From Panicum virgatum (lineage: Eukaryota; Streptophyta; Magnoliopsida; Poales; Poaceae): a DNA stretch of 64,000 bases. The stretch covers positions 24,456,001 to 24,520,000 of the forward strand of contig NC_053145.1 of NCBI RefSeq assembly GCF_016808335.1, in the 5' to 3' direction. The position numbers and the translations under genes are program-made. The notes beneath the pieces were generated by a model. That model saw only the letters and a program-made list of their open reading frames with translations, ran no database searches and was not told the DNA's origin. How positions within the stretch are numbered: the stretch's first letter is position 1; the number at the start of each line of letters is the position of its first letter. Positions 43,557 through 54,910 of this stretch are shown here, piece after piece.

Positions 43557-46500
43557 GTACCACTAAAATATGTCCAACTTGGGTAACTCGACGGGGTTCA
43601 TCCTAACAGGTCTATTTTTTAAGTTACTCCAGTCCTTGGGTAGGACACACTACTCGCTTTCTCGAGTAGGTTTTGGATATTTCTAAAATGTCCAACTTGG
43701 GTAACCTGACGGGGTTCATCCTAACAGGTCTATTTTAGATGTTACTCCAGTCCTTGGGTAGGACACCCTACTTCGCTCGCTCGAGTAGGTTTTGGATATT
43801 TCTAAAATATGTCTAACTTGGGTAACCCGACGGGGTTCATCCGAACAGGTCTATTTTATAAGTTACTCCAGTCCTTGGGTAGGCCGCCCTACTCTCTCGC
43901 TCGAGTAGGTTTTGGATATTTCTAAAATATATCCAACTTGGGTAACCCTACGTGGTTCATCCTAATAGGTCTATTTTAGAAGTTACTCCATTCCTTGGGT
44001 AGGACACTCTACTCGCTCACTCGAGTAGGTTTTGGATATTTCTAAAATATGTCTAACTTGGGTAACCCGACGGGGTTCATCCGAACAGGTCTATTTTATA
44101 AGTTACTCCAGTCCTTGGGTAGGCCGCCCTACTCTCTCGCTCGAGTAGGTTTTGGATATTTCTAAAATATATCCAACTTGGGTAACCCTACGTGGTTCAT
44201 CCTAATAGGTCTATTTTAGAAGTTACTCCATTCCTTGGGTAGGACACTCTACTCGCTCGCTCGAGTAGGTTTTGGATATTTCTAAAATATGTCTAACTTG
44301 GGTAACCCGACGGCGTTCATCCTAATAGGTCTATTTTAGAAGTTACTCCAGTCCTTCGGTAGGCCTCCCTACTCTCTCGCTTGAGTAGGTTTTTGGATAT
44401 TTCTAAAATATATCCAACTTGGGTAACCCGACGTGGTTCATCCTAACAGGTCTATTTTAGAAGTTACTCCAGTGCTTGGGTAGACACCCTACTCACTTGC
44501 TCGAGCAGGTTTTGGATATTTTTAAAATATGTCCGACTTGGGTAACCCGACGGGGTTCATCCTAACAGATCTATTTTAGAAGTTACTCCCAGTCCTTGAG
44601 TAGGACACCCTACTCGCTCGCTCTAGTAGGTTTTGGATATTACTAAAATATGTCCAACTTGGGTAACCCGACGGGGTTCATCCTAACAGGTCTATTTTAG
44701 AAGTTACTCTAGTCCTTGGGTAGGCCACCCTACTCGCTCACTCGAGTAGGTTTTGGATATTTCTAAAATATATACAACTTGGGTAACCCGACATGGTTCA
44801 TCCTAACAGGTCTATTTTAGAAGTTACTCCAGTCCTTGTGTAGGACACCCTACTCACTCGCTCGAGTAGGTTTTGGATATTTTTAAAATATGTCCAACTT
44901 GGGTAACCCGACGGGGTTCATTCTAACAGATCTATTTTAGAAGTTACTCCCAGTCCTTGGGTAGGACACCCTACTCGCTCGCTCGAGTAGGTTTTGGATA
45001 TTTCTAAAATATGTCCAACTTGGGTAACCCGACGGGGTTCATCCTAACAGGTCTATTTTAGAAGTTACTCCAGTTCTTGGGTGGGACACCCTACTCGCTT
45101 GCTCGAGTAGGTTTTGGAGATTTCTAAAATATGTCTAACTTGGGTAACCCGACAGGGTTCATCCTAATAGGTCTATTTTAGAAGTTACTCCAGTCCTTGG
45201 GTAGCCCGCCCTACTCGCTCGCTCGAGTAGGTTTTGGATAGTTCGAAAATATATCCAACTTGGGTAACCCGACGTGGTTCATCCTAACAGGCCTATTTTA
45301 GAAGTTACTCCAGTCCTTGGGTAGGACACCCTACTCACTCGCTTGAGTAGGTTTTGGATATTTGTAAAATATGTCCAACTTGGGTAACCCGACGGGGTTC
45401 ATCCTAACAGGTCTATTTTAGAAGTTACTCCCACTACTACAAAACATCTTTTCTGAGGCGTGCATATTTGATTTTCAGAGGCATTTTTTGGAAATGCCTC
45501 TGAGCTAGGGTCACTGAAAATTAGGATTATCAGAGGCATTTGTGCGTGTGCCTCTGTTAATCAAATAAAATGAATAAAAAAAAAGAAAAACCCTCCAAAG
45601 CCCATCTGAACCCGATGGCTTCCCGCCGCCGCCGGCCGCCGCTCGGCGCTCCGCGTGCCCCGTTCGTCGGTGCACCGCACCGCTCATCCGCTCCTCTACA
45701 CGCCCACGGCCGAGGCCTCCACGCGACCGCCAGCCGACGCCATCACCGGTCGTGGGCGCGCGGCGGCCGCCGCCGCCCCGGTGCGAGCCCAGGAACCCGA
45801 TGACCGCGACGAGGCCGAGGAGGCAGAGCATGACGCCCCTCATACAGGCCGCCTGGCCCGGCGCGCCGGCCGCGATGCACTTCCTCTACGCCAACAGCAG
45901 CGCCGTCCCGCTGCAGGGCGTGTGGGCGTAGCCGTGGAAGCCCCGCACTCGGCGTCGTGGCCGAGCTCGCCGGATCCGCGAGCCCCGTTGCCGGATTCGC
46001 GAGCTTCGTGGCTGCAGGAGGTGAGCCGCTAGTCCGCCACACCGCCGGGTCCCGCGACGACGCCGCGCCCACGTCGCCAGTCGGATCCTCCGCCTCGGTG
46101 CCGGAGGCGCTCGGGGCCTCACCGCCTATGGCCGGCCGCCGCGGATTCGGTGCCGCGCGCCGCCAGTGGGGGAGGAGCTAGGGAGGAAGGAGAGAGGAGA
46201 GTGGGGAGGAGACTCGGGGCCTCCGCCTTTGCATGTGAGAGGAGAGAGGCAGAGAGAGTGGGGTGGATTAGGGTTTCATTTTTCTATGGGCAACCGGGCT
46301 TATGTGGGCTTTAACGGGCTCGACCCATTAACTGAGGTGGTCATATTACGTATGAACACCTCTGAAAATGCTCCTATCAACAGAGGCGGACAGTTTACAC
46401 GTGACCGTCTCTGTTAATGGATTTACTAAGGCAGTTTTCATAAACGCCTCAGTTAATAACATAAGTCCGCCTCAGTTAATGCTAGACATTAACAAAGGCA

Positions 46501-46900
46501 TTTAATTTTTTGTGTACGCCTCAGAGGTCTTTTTTAAGTTCCTCGTAAAATCTAGAATTGTAGTAGTGTCCAGTCCTTGGGTAGGACACCCTACTCGCTC
46601 GCTCGAGTAGGTTTTGGATATTTCTAAAATATGTCCAACTTGGTTAACCCGACGGGGTTCATCCTAACATGTCTATTAGAAGGTACTGCAGTCCTAGGAT
46701 AGGCCACCCTACTCGCTTGCTCAAGTAGGTCTTGGATATCTCTAGAGTTTTTCCCACTTGAGCAATTTGACGAGGTTTGTCCTAACCGGTCAACTCTAAA
46801 GACGAATCCAATCTTCAAAAGAAGACACCCTACTTGCTAGATCAAGTAGTTTTATGGATATTTTTAAAGTTTTTCCTACTTGGGTGACTTGACGAGGTCT
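43557..46900. repeat. 120-bp tandem array in element F, split by a CACTA element
   Basis: About 18 units repeat with a 120-base period; each has CCAACTTGGGTAACCCGACG, GGTTCATCCTAACAGG, AAGTTACTCCAGTCCTTGGG and CTCGAGTAGGTTTTGGATAT. Units at 43801-44040 and 44041-44280 are a 240-base dimer copied with a single difference (CTCACTCGAG against CTCGCTCGAG). The array is interrupted at 45432-46568 by the CACTA element and decays into divergent units after 46680. It lies within the retrotransposon and is not an independent satellite locus. Confidence 0.92.
45432..46568. mobile_element. Non-autonomous CACTA element, 1137 bp
   Basis: The ends are CACTACTACAA in inverted orientation, and TCC is duplicated on both sides (45429-45431 and 46569-46571), the 3-base target copy of the CACTA superfamily. 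Removing it restores a normal array unit (TTACTCC then AGTCCTTGG). Subterminal sequence has many copies of CAGAGGC and its complement GCCTCTG in both orientations, as CACTA ends do. No transposase is present. The middle (45600-46230) is strongly GC-rich with several overlapping frames; it may be captured gene sequence that I do not recognise. Confidence 0.92.
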
Positions 46901-46969
46901 ATCCTAACCGGTGAACTCTGAAAATTACTCCACAACAGAGCAGAGTAAAAATTAAAATTAAGTTCTTGG

Positions 46970-47365
46970 CACTCCAAGTAGTTGACACGAGTCTCCCGCT
47001 TGCTTGGACCACCAAGAGTGTTACACTAAGGGCTTGCTGCTCCGAGTAGTTGACGGGAGTTTCCCACTTGCTCGGGACACCAAGTTCATAGGGTGTTTCG
47101 TTTTCTCTTGGTACCCCGATTAGTTGACGAGAGTCTCCCGTTTGCTTGGACAACCAAACTTATCACCTAAGCTCCTGGTACTCTGAGTAGTTGATGCGAG
47201 TCTCCCGCTTGCTTGGACCACCGAGAGAGTTACACGAAGGGCTTGCTGCCCCGAGTAGTTGACGGGAGTCTCCCGCTTGCTCGGGCCACCAAGTTCATAT
47301 GGTGTTTCATTTTATCTTGGTACCCCGAGTAGTTGACGAGAGTTTCCCATTTACTTGGACGATCA
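46970..47365. repeat. About 70-bp repeats with palindromes in element F
   Basis: Six units carry GAGTAGTTGACGGGAGTCTC or variants, near 46976, 47043, 47118, 47186, 47256 and 47327. Every third unit is most alike, giving a higher-order period of about 210 bases. The best units contain CGGGAGTCTCCCG, a perfect 6-bp inverted repeat around one base. This is a second array type next to the 120-bp one. Confidence 0.82.
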
Positions 47366-47792
47366 GGATCACAGGACAATGCTTCTACACCCTGTCTCCT
47401 CTAAAGGAAATCAGCTTTTAGCTACAATCTAACTATCGTCTCCTAATGCTTTCCAACTTGGTTAATCCTACGAGATACAATCCTAACCGGTCAGCACTAA
47501 GTTCTGGAATACAACCAATCTACTCATCACAATTCGAGTACACTCCACCTCTTAAGGCAAATACCTATAGGTACGATACTCTGTATCTACCATTAAGATC
47601 GAGTAGGCGCAATGCCGCCAGAGCTTATAAAGTACTCTCTATGATACTTTCTAAGTAACACTACTCGACAAACTGAAGGATCTTACAATCCTTTCGAAAC
47701 AAACAAATACTCGACGAAACAACATTTGTACACAAGAGTACTTGGGGCACCAGTAGCCCATTACATTACCCTTTTACAAAAATCTAGGAAGA
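47366..47792. other. Element F spacer between repeats and antisense gene
   Basis: Roughly 430 bases with no clear gene. It probably contains the 3' untranslated region of the antisense gene whose stop is at 47793. Confidence 0.4.
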
Positions 47793-50653
47793 TCATGACT
47801 TGCTCAAGTTGTCCACTATCTTATCCCCAATGGGCGAGATCTCTTCAAGATATTGATCAAATTGATCATTCCTACAATCTGCTTTAGAACCCTCACCCAG
47901 TGGATCAATTGGCGTGAGTGGCCAGTAGGACATAACCAGCCCGAGTACGTGTCCCACGTACTGTCGGTTGGTTGTGGAGATGTACTGCTGAAAGCATTCG
48001 GGAACTTTTTGTAGCTTCCCAGCCAGCATGAGCGGCTCATCTGCATTCCCCTCCGGGATCTCCACGATGTCCACCACAGCTCGAGCAGCAACTTTAAGCA
48101 CCTCAAGCTCCTGCTGCACCAAGTCCTTGGACTCTGACAATTCCTTCATCTTCTGCATAGCTTCTAGCATCTCTTTGTCAGAGTCCGCCTTGATCTTGTT
48201 GAGTTTCTCGATTTCATCTGTGTTTCGGTACATAAGAATCTTTAGATCCAGTACCAAGCTCTCCTCAATCTTTAACGATTTTGTGAGGGTTGTGCACTCG
48301 ATTAAAAGAAAAACTCTTATAAATACCAAACGAATCAAACTAGTCGACTACAATATAAAAAGGAAAGACTAACCTCTCTTGGCCTTGGAGATTTTCTTGT
48401 TCTTCTCCTGGAGAGCAGCCTTCTTAGACGTGCGCTTGCTCACTTTCTCCCTTAGAGAAAATAGCACTGAATCGTCCCGGGGTTGGCTGATCCCCTGGTC
48501 CAACAACTCCTACCAAGTTCAAAGGCAAAAGATCAGTATCTACTACTCGATCAAACAAAACACAAGTACTCGAATTGTTCGATTACTTACTGTTAAGAGC
48601 TTGTGCGCAAGCTTCAACTTTTCTTCTTGTGGTAGGGCACTTCCCGGTGAAGCAAGGGAAGTACTCGCCCCCACCGCAGGGCCCACCTCTGTATGTGGCG
48701 CCTCATCAATTTTCTCCACAGTATTCCCTTGATTTTGGGAATCTAGAGAAAAAACTTGGGATACAAAAACCAATAAAATGAGAATGAAGAAATCGGAGAA
48801 AAGGCATAACAAGCTTACCTGCGGGGGTCTCCTCCGGGCGCTTCTCGCCTCATCCTTCCTCAGGGAGCTTTTCGCTGCACTTCTCAGTATCTAGAATTGG
48901 TGAATCCTGCAGCATGGAATTCACCATCTCCTCAACGTCACGAGCATCTGCATCAGCAGAACTCGAGGGGCTTTTCAGCCAAGGGCTTGGGGGCTGAGGA
49001 AGTAACCTCAGTTGTCCCCTTAGCCTCAAGGAGCGCATCGCGGAGAATGCACGTTAGAGTTAAAATGTACTCGACACAAAGATAAAAATCTACAAACAAG
49101 TACCAAGAAACTTACGTAGATGCTCTTATTACGAAGAGCTTTTTCATGGTGAATTGGGGAGCGGCTTATTGATTAGAGTACTGCTCCCGGCGTTCCCAGC
49201 ATCACTGATATTTGAACTACTCGCCGACGCAGATTTCTGTAGCTGAGTAATCCCCATCCCCTTTGACGAGTCCGCTAGGGTGGAAGGGACCTTTGATCCC
49301 ACCCCAGCATCATCCCTAGATGTTGTAGTCCGTGGCATCTTAGCCGCCGGACTTAAAAAGCAAAAACACAGATTACGAAAAGCAAATCGAAAAAACTTCA
49401 ACAAAGTACTCGATTGCAACAAAACTAGCCACTTACCTGTCGCTAGTAGTCTGTGCAGAGCTGGGACGCTTCCGTGCCACTGATCGGGTACCCTTCGGGT
49501 GATCCGCCCGGGTACCCCCCGCTCGGGCTGGGGCTACGCTCCCCACCTTTGTCATCACTCGACCTTTCCCCATCATCTGCACAACCAAATTCACATATCA
49601 GTACTATCTACGCAATTTTCCATAAGACAAGACTCTTCTGGATTGGGTTGGCGGTGTAAGAGCGCTTGGGAGAAGGTGGGAAGGATGTTCAGTGCCTGGC
49701 AAGGGAGCGTTGCTCTTATACAGCTCCACGTCCTCCTGCATAAAAGAAAATTCTATTAGAATCTTTGTTTGACAAAGTACTCGATAAATATAAATCGACT
49801 ACTTTAACTCATACCTTCTTTGGAGGATTTGCCGCAGAGAAAATATTAGGAATAATAGGGACATCATTCACATTCTTAAGTAGTCGTTGTACTCGACTGA
49901 AGACTTCTTCATCTGAGATCTCTTTCTCTGAGTACCGTGGCGGGTCAGTTGTTCCCTGATACTGGAAACCGAATGTTTCCCGAGCCTGCAGTGGCTGGAT
50001 CCTTCTCTTCAAATAGTCAAATACGACAGCTTCCCCAGTTGTGTGCTTTTGCATTAGCCTGGCAATCCTATCGAGTAACTCGGGGATCTGAATTGGGGGG
50101 CCTAGGGTAATTACTGGAAGGGTCTCCCATTGGTTGTCTATGTACAAACACTTTGGCTACAAGTCGATTACTTTGCTAGACAATTTATAGGGGATATAGA
50201 CTTTGTCCTTCCCCTGTCTAAGTTGAAGGCCCGCACCACCAACTACATCTAAATCGTCGGAGTCTGGTTGGGGCTTGAGATGGAAAAGAAAGCGGAAGAG
50301 CTCGAAATGGGGATCGATGCCCAGAAAGGCTTCGCACAAATGTACGAAGATGGAAATATGAACAAAAGAATCTGGATCTTGTAATAAGACAAGAGGCTAG
50401 AGAAGAAACCAGAACATGGGAGCCCCAATCCCCGTTCAAAATAAGGGACAAAAGCAACGATTTCACCCGTATTTTCATATGGACAATCTTCACCCAAGGC
50501 AGGACGCCATTGGATAACCGATTTCGTTGGTATTAAACCCGCATAAACAAGGGCCTCCAAGTCGGAGTTAGAGCACTTACTTGGCACCCGTCCCTTGTCG
50601 CGGGTCGGCTGCGCCGCCACATCCTTGCCCTTTGTCGATTTCTTGGGTGCCAT
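47793..50653 (-). pseudogene. Antisense multi-exon gene of element F (putative gypsy-type transposon protein)
   Basis: This gene runs opposite to the element. The start at 50653 gives MAPKKSTKGKDVAAQ. Exon 1 (to 49815) contains LVYAGLIPTKSVIQW, EIVAFVPYFERGLGLP, CEAFLGIDPHFELFRFLFH and GGAGLQLRQGKDKVYIPY. This is the domain found in many grass proteins called putative gypsy type transposon. Consensus GT-AG junctions join at least exons 49735 to about 49645, 49576-49437, 49351 to about 49116, about 49050-48820, 48742-48591, 48509-48374 and 48296-47793. The last exon encodes a coiled coil (DEIEKLNKIKADSDKEMLEA) and ends NLSKS. Exon 1 has one frame change near 50400 and a TAG near 50157. The function of such antisense genes is unknown. 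Confidence 0.75.
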
Positions 50654-51992
50654 ACGGAAATGCACTGGTGTCTTCACGCGCATACAATGGCTAACACTAA
50701 CCAAGGAATTGGGCACCAGAGAAGGCAAGGGAAAAGTTTAGATCTGGAAATAGCAAGAGGTGTGAGAACAGACCTAAATAGCAAAGAGGGGAAAATGGCA
50801 GCCGGTCGGGTAAAACCTAGTTTGCCGTTCTATTAAATAATAGTATCAGTGGCAAAACGTTAAAAAACCCAGAAGTTTAAGAGTTAGTTACCATTTGCGG
50901 TAAAAACGGGATATTTTTTTCAAGATATGTCTTTTTTCTGAGATTAGATTCCAGAAGAGAAAACACTCACATCCCCTAACAAACTACTCGACACAACTTT
51001 TCTTCTTCTGGGATTACATTCCAGAAAAAGAGATGCCTTCCATTTGTATGAATCGCGAACATGCCACGCACGACAAGTATTAGGAAACAACTCAATATTA
51101 CAACTCGAGTACTTCTTCTTAGCTTTACAACGACCCGGACCTGCACGCACACCTCCTGGATCTCCTGGGCGAGGCCTGCTACAGGTAGATCGTCCCGAGG
51201 CTGGGACAAAGCACAAACTTGTTATTCCCATTAAGGGAATAATGGTAATCGTATTCTGGGAGAAATGTTTCAAGAGCAAGGAGGTAGAGTATAGTAAGTG
51301 CCTCACAAGACCTCTTCTTGCATCATGCAAATGAATTTCTCCTTTCCCCTCAATACGTTGTGACAAGATTAAGTCTCCTCACCAAAGAAGTCAGTTCTTG
51401 GGCACCCACAACCTGGGAACCGCAAGAGTGCGACACAACTACATGCAAACCATTCACAGAGAACCTGCCTCATTGGAATATGCAAGGAAACGATTTCCAG
51501 CATGGATTCGCTGAGAGAAGAAGGGTTGCAGGGTTTGGCAACAGAGACTTCTCTTGCCACTCGCAAGCGCTCTTCTAGCATCTTTTCCTGGAAAACACTA
51601 CACAACTTTGAAGGATGGCGAGAGCAAGAACACCAAATGCAAGCCATGGCTTTAGAAAGATGGTGATTCTGGCAAGGCCTCTTACCCACCTTTTATAGCC
51701 GCGTAGGCTTCACTGGAGGACAACCTGTGACGTTACAGATACAGCGATCACAAATTCAATAATGCAGATTCCCTGCACAGTGAATCCTCACATGGATAAC
51801 AGTAAAGAGATAAATATCTTGGGTTTTATTTTTGAGGATATCACGAGTGCAGTCTGGCATATCCAATTGTATCATTTTTCTGGGATATTACCCAAAAAAG
51901 AGATCTTTTCAGATATCAGATCTGAATAAACTTGCAGATATTCTTGGAATAAAATTTGATGCCATGTCTTAGATCCTTAATTCCAAATCTTG
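50654..51992. other. Element F region upstream of the antisense gene
   Basis: About 1.3 kb that should hold the antisense promoter and 5' untranslated region. A TATA-like CTATAAAAGG on the minus strand lies at 51700-51691, a kilobase above the ATG. ATTCCAGAA repeats occur at 50949 and 51009. I see no protein-coding stretch of its own. Confidence 0.4.
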
Positions 51993-52359
51993 GCTCGGGG
52001 GCTATCCGCAAGAAACGGGATTTTGATTTAAGGCTCGGGGGTTGCGGGATATGTAGCATCAATGATTTATTTTTCAAATTTTTAGAAAATAATGAAGGAA
52101 AAAGACTGAAGTGACCCTCAGCCTGATTCTGCGATTCAACCTAAAGCTCAGGGGCTACTCCATATGATATATGATTAAGATTTCGGGGCATGAGCACCTC
52201 ACAGCCTCGGTGCAACCGAAAGTATTTGGAAGACTACTCGACATATCTGAATGAAGGCTTAGGAACAAACCAGAAGAATGTTTTGACTACTTGATACTCG
52301 AAGATGCCTTGCCAAGTACTTGACGCCTGCAGGACTCGGCTACGAATAGCTCGGGGGCT
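51993..52359 (+). other. Element F 3' end with repeated polypurine-like motifs
   Basis: GCTCGGGGGCT or close variants occur at 51993, 52033, 52146 and 52348. The last, AGCTCGGGGGCT, directly precedes the LTR and is the functional polypurine tract by position. The others are upstream copies in the same orientation. Confidence 0.7.
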
Positions 52360-52775
52360 TGTCAGACCCGGGGTAGCGGGACTGCTTATAGGCATAGAAT
52401 ATTATAGAGTAAGGGATAGCACATGGATGTACCTTACCTCTCTTGTAACTACCCGAACAGGCGTGGAACTAGCTGCAATACAAGGAAACTACCCGATCAT
52501 GTTGTAGTAGGACTCCAACTGTACTCGGCTAGGACTTTTTATGTAACCCTGTCCCCTCGGAATATATAAGGGCGGGCAGGGACCCCCTCAAAACAAGATC
52601 AACACCTAAGGCAATACAAGCAACCACACAGGACATATGGTATTACACACCTCGCGGCTCCAAACTGTCTAAATCCTTGTGTTCCTTGCACCATCGAGTT
52701 CTAGAGTAGTCAATCCCTACCTACAATCCAACTACTAAGGGTATCCCTGAGCAGGCTTGGTGGTAAAAACCGACA
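52360..52775 (+). repeat. 3' LTR of element F (416 bp)
   Basis: It runs from TGTCAGACCCGGGG to AAAACCGACA, with TGTC..GACA ends. A TATA at 52562 (ATATATAAGG) is followed by GCGGGCAGGG. The short LTR and terminal sequence recall grass Tat-type (Huck-like) elements. The next bases (TGGCG) would be the target copy; the other copy is outside the window. Confidence 0.8.
52562..52569 (+). promoter_or_regulatory. TATA box of element F LTR
   Basis: TATATAAG with GC-rich sequence downstream, about 200 bases into the LTR, a normal place for the promoter. Confidence 0.6.
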
Positions 52776-53359
52776 TGGCGTGGAGGGCGAGGATCGCCGG
52801 GCTACCAACGCATGGTGGTCGTCGGTGCTGTGTCGGGTCGTCGGCATGGGCGCGGTATGGCAAACAAGGGAGCACTAGTTTGACTGGTTGCTCTGGCCGG
52901 TCCGACCAGTCGCGGTCCAGCCAGCAACATCATCTGAGTTCGATTTCTGAGCACCCAAAACTCAAAATTTCGCCTTGAAACTTGAATTTTAGACAAAAGA
53001 AAACTGGTAGAGGATGAAAAGGTCAACAAGATTGTTTTCGGGCAAAAGTTGACCTGAGCTACAACTTGAGAGATAAAGTGGGGTCAATGCTAAATTCAGA
53101 CTTAGCTCAAAGAGGGGTTCAGACAGGGATTTGACGGGATTTTGACTGTGGTTTTTGAATTAAACAAAGTTTTCAAATCATAGGCCATACATGCAATTAA
53201 CAGAAATTGCACAAACATAATTAAACTTGAAGGCATGTGATGTCATGCAATTTAAAATGTAATTGTGCATGCGCAGTTAACGCTAATAACATTGTTTATG
53301 CTAATGATCATGTTTAAGCACAAGATTAGCGATTAAACAAAAGATTAACACCAGGGATA
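52776..53359. other. Unassigned sequence between F and G
   Basis: The first 150 bases are GC-rich with a GGCCGGTCCGACCAG palindrome-like segment; the rest is AT-rich. I find no gene and no clear match to other parts of the window. It may be the body of G's 5' LTR or an older repeat. Confidence 0.4.
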
Positions 53360-53474
53360 TGATAATACACTCACGTTCCTCAGTGGATACGATACCCTAA
53401 AATACTCATGGGTGTAAGCTGCGATGATATCCGTGCGTTAGCCGATTCTATTTGTGACGCTCCAAACGCCAACA
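53360..53474 (+). repeat. End of G 5' LTR
   Basis: GGATACGATACCCTAAAATA and the following bases correspond to the last 100 bases of D's LTR (AATACGATACCCTGAATACT), ending CCAACA. The left part of the LTR is missing or unrecognisable. Confidence 0.65.
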
Positions 53475-53481
53475 AGCTTTT

Positions 53482-53499
53482 TGATGCTGTTTCCAGGGA
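53482..53499 (+). other. Primer binding site remnant of G
   Basis: TGATGCTGTTTCCAGGGA aligns with D's TGGCGTCGTTGCCAGGGA at the same distance from the LTR, with several changes. Confidence 0.6.
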
Positions 53500-53581
53500 A
53501 TGGAAGCTATATTATCTTAGGACCTAGTTCGTCCTCGTATCTTTTTCATTTTCCTTGGTTCTACCTCTAACCCCGCTACCC

Positions 53582-54500
53582 ATGGAGCCGCCATCCATTT
53601 CATGGGTCTCAACCCCTACGGCCGAGTTCTGGAAGTCCCCATCCTCATCGAATCCATTCCTTTCAGCAAGCGGTGAACCCCGCCCTGCCTTCAAAGCCAT
53701 GGTTCCAAATCAACCCTTCTCTGGAGCATTCAATGAAGATCCCTATGATCATATGTAAGTGTTCAAGGAATAGTGTTCGAGCTTTGTAATTCACGGCATG
53801 ACACAGGAAGCCTTGCAGTGAAAATTGTTTCATTCTCTCTCACAGAGAGGGCGAAGCAGTGGTACCCCCTGAATGATAGGAAGTATGAGTTATGATTGGG
53901 TAGAACTTCGAGCTGACTTTTGTCACTCATTCTCCCTTTTAGAACGCATAAACTCCCTACCAAAAGACATCCTTAACTTCGAGTAATTAGAGGAGTCTTT
54001 AGGAGCAGCATGGGCTAGATTCTTACGCCTTTTGGCATCTAGCCTAGACTTATCTATACCCGATGATGTATCATTGGACATCTTTTGCTCGAGTTTAGAT
54101 GGGAAGTCTTCTCTAGACCTCAACATTGCCACCGGAGGTTCGCTTATTACACATACAACTCCAATGGATGGAAGAGAGATCTTAAATTATTTCTTAGAGA
54201 TCTCTATGTTCCCTACCAACCATAATGAACCTATCCAAGACGAGCGCGAGTCAAGGCAAGAGGATCTTCTAGTGACTGAATCCAATCCCTCATCTTCCAC
54301 ATCCTTAAATTGGCCATTGAAGCCTCGCCCTATCCTGGAACATCAGAGGGAAAAGAAATTCAACCTCTGGAGTTCTTTTCCTGATTCGAGGATGATTCTT
54401 CAGGAAACATCAGAAATTCCTCGAATAATCTTAGGCATGAGAAGCCTACGAAATTGTTGTGTCTTTATGAGACCATCGATGAAGTTTCCTACTATGCACC
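53582..54500 (+). pseudogene. Element G gag remnant
   Basis: The ATG at 53582 opens MEPPSISWVSTPTAEF, and PAFKAMVPNQPFSGAFNEDP matches D's gag start. After several stops and frame changes LGAAWARFLRLL (about 54000) and SLDLNIATGGSLITHT follow. It keeps the tryptophan codon TGG that has become TAG in D. The decay makes it non-functional. Confidence 0.75.
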
Positions 54501-54516
54501 CATAGTGGATTAGTCA

Positions 54517-54900
54517 ATGCAGGCAAGGATTACTACTGAAGCAATTCAGATTAGATCAACATCCACAGCCATCCCTTGTACTATGCTGGGAAATGCCATA
54601 GAAGCACTTCATGACCCTACTGCTGAGGTTTGCATTATACCCGAGTGCCTCATGGATACTCTTGTGGGTAACAAGCCTGTAACCTCGACAAGTACTAAAG
54701 AAGTCCCTCCGAACTCTTCTTTGAATGTCGGGGGATAGCAATGGACATGCCTATCACCATAAACAAAATCGAGGTGTGCCTAGAATTTCACATCTTTGAT
54801 ATATTCAATTTTGATATTCTCCTAGGCTACCCTCCTGAAAATTTTCTCACGCCTCATCAAGGGAGTCTATGGCAAAGCCCCTTCCTAAGAAAAACCCGCT
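54517..54900 (+). pseudogene. Element G protease-like remnant
   Basis: The frames contain TAIPCTMLGNAIEALHDPTA, EVCIIPECLMDTLVGNKP and, in another frame, VCLEFHIFDIFNFDILLGYP. This is the counterpart of D's protease-like region. The position of the catalytic D-T-G reads D-P-T-A. Confidence 0.65.
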
Positions 54901-54910
54901 CGAGTAGATA

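Larger units (their letters stand above)
42270..52775 (+). mobile_element. Element F: Tat-type non-autonomous retrotransposon, 3' part
   Basis: Everything from 42270 to the LTR end at 52775 fits one plus-strand element: end of gag, long tandem arrays, an antisense gene, polypurine tract and 3' LTR. The 5' part is displaced to the left of the window by the insertion of element C. No reverse transcriptase or integrase appears between gag and the arrays, so this is a derivative that keeps gag and noncoding sequence. Tandem arrays and antisense genes downstream of coding sequence are known in Tat/Grande/RIRE2-type elements. Confidence 0.8.

Noticed and set aside
45570..46180. Possible gene in the CACTA core
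   Set aside because: Frames overlap on both strands, none contains a domain I know, and G+C is very high. Kept only as a possible captured fragment.
43557..46900. Regularly spaced repeats that could be taken for a CRISPR array or a centromeric satellite
   Set aside because: Units are directly adjacent 120-mers without unique spacers, in a plant retrotransposon between gag and 3' LTR.
49440..49760. Plus-strand frames opposite the antisense gene of F
   Set aside because: The minus strand has consistent exon-intron structure; the plus-strand frames have no domain.
52776..53359. Possible LTR of G
   Set aside because: Apart from the last 115 bases before 53474 I cannot align it with G's right LTR or with D's LTRs, so it is left unassigned.
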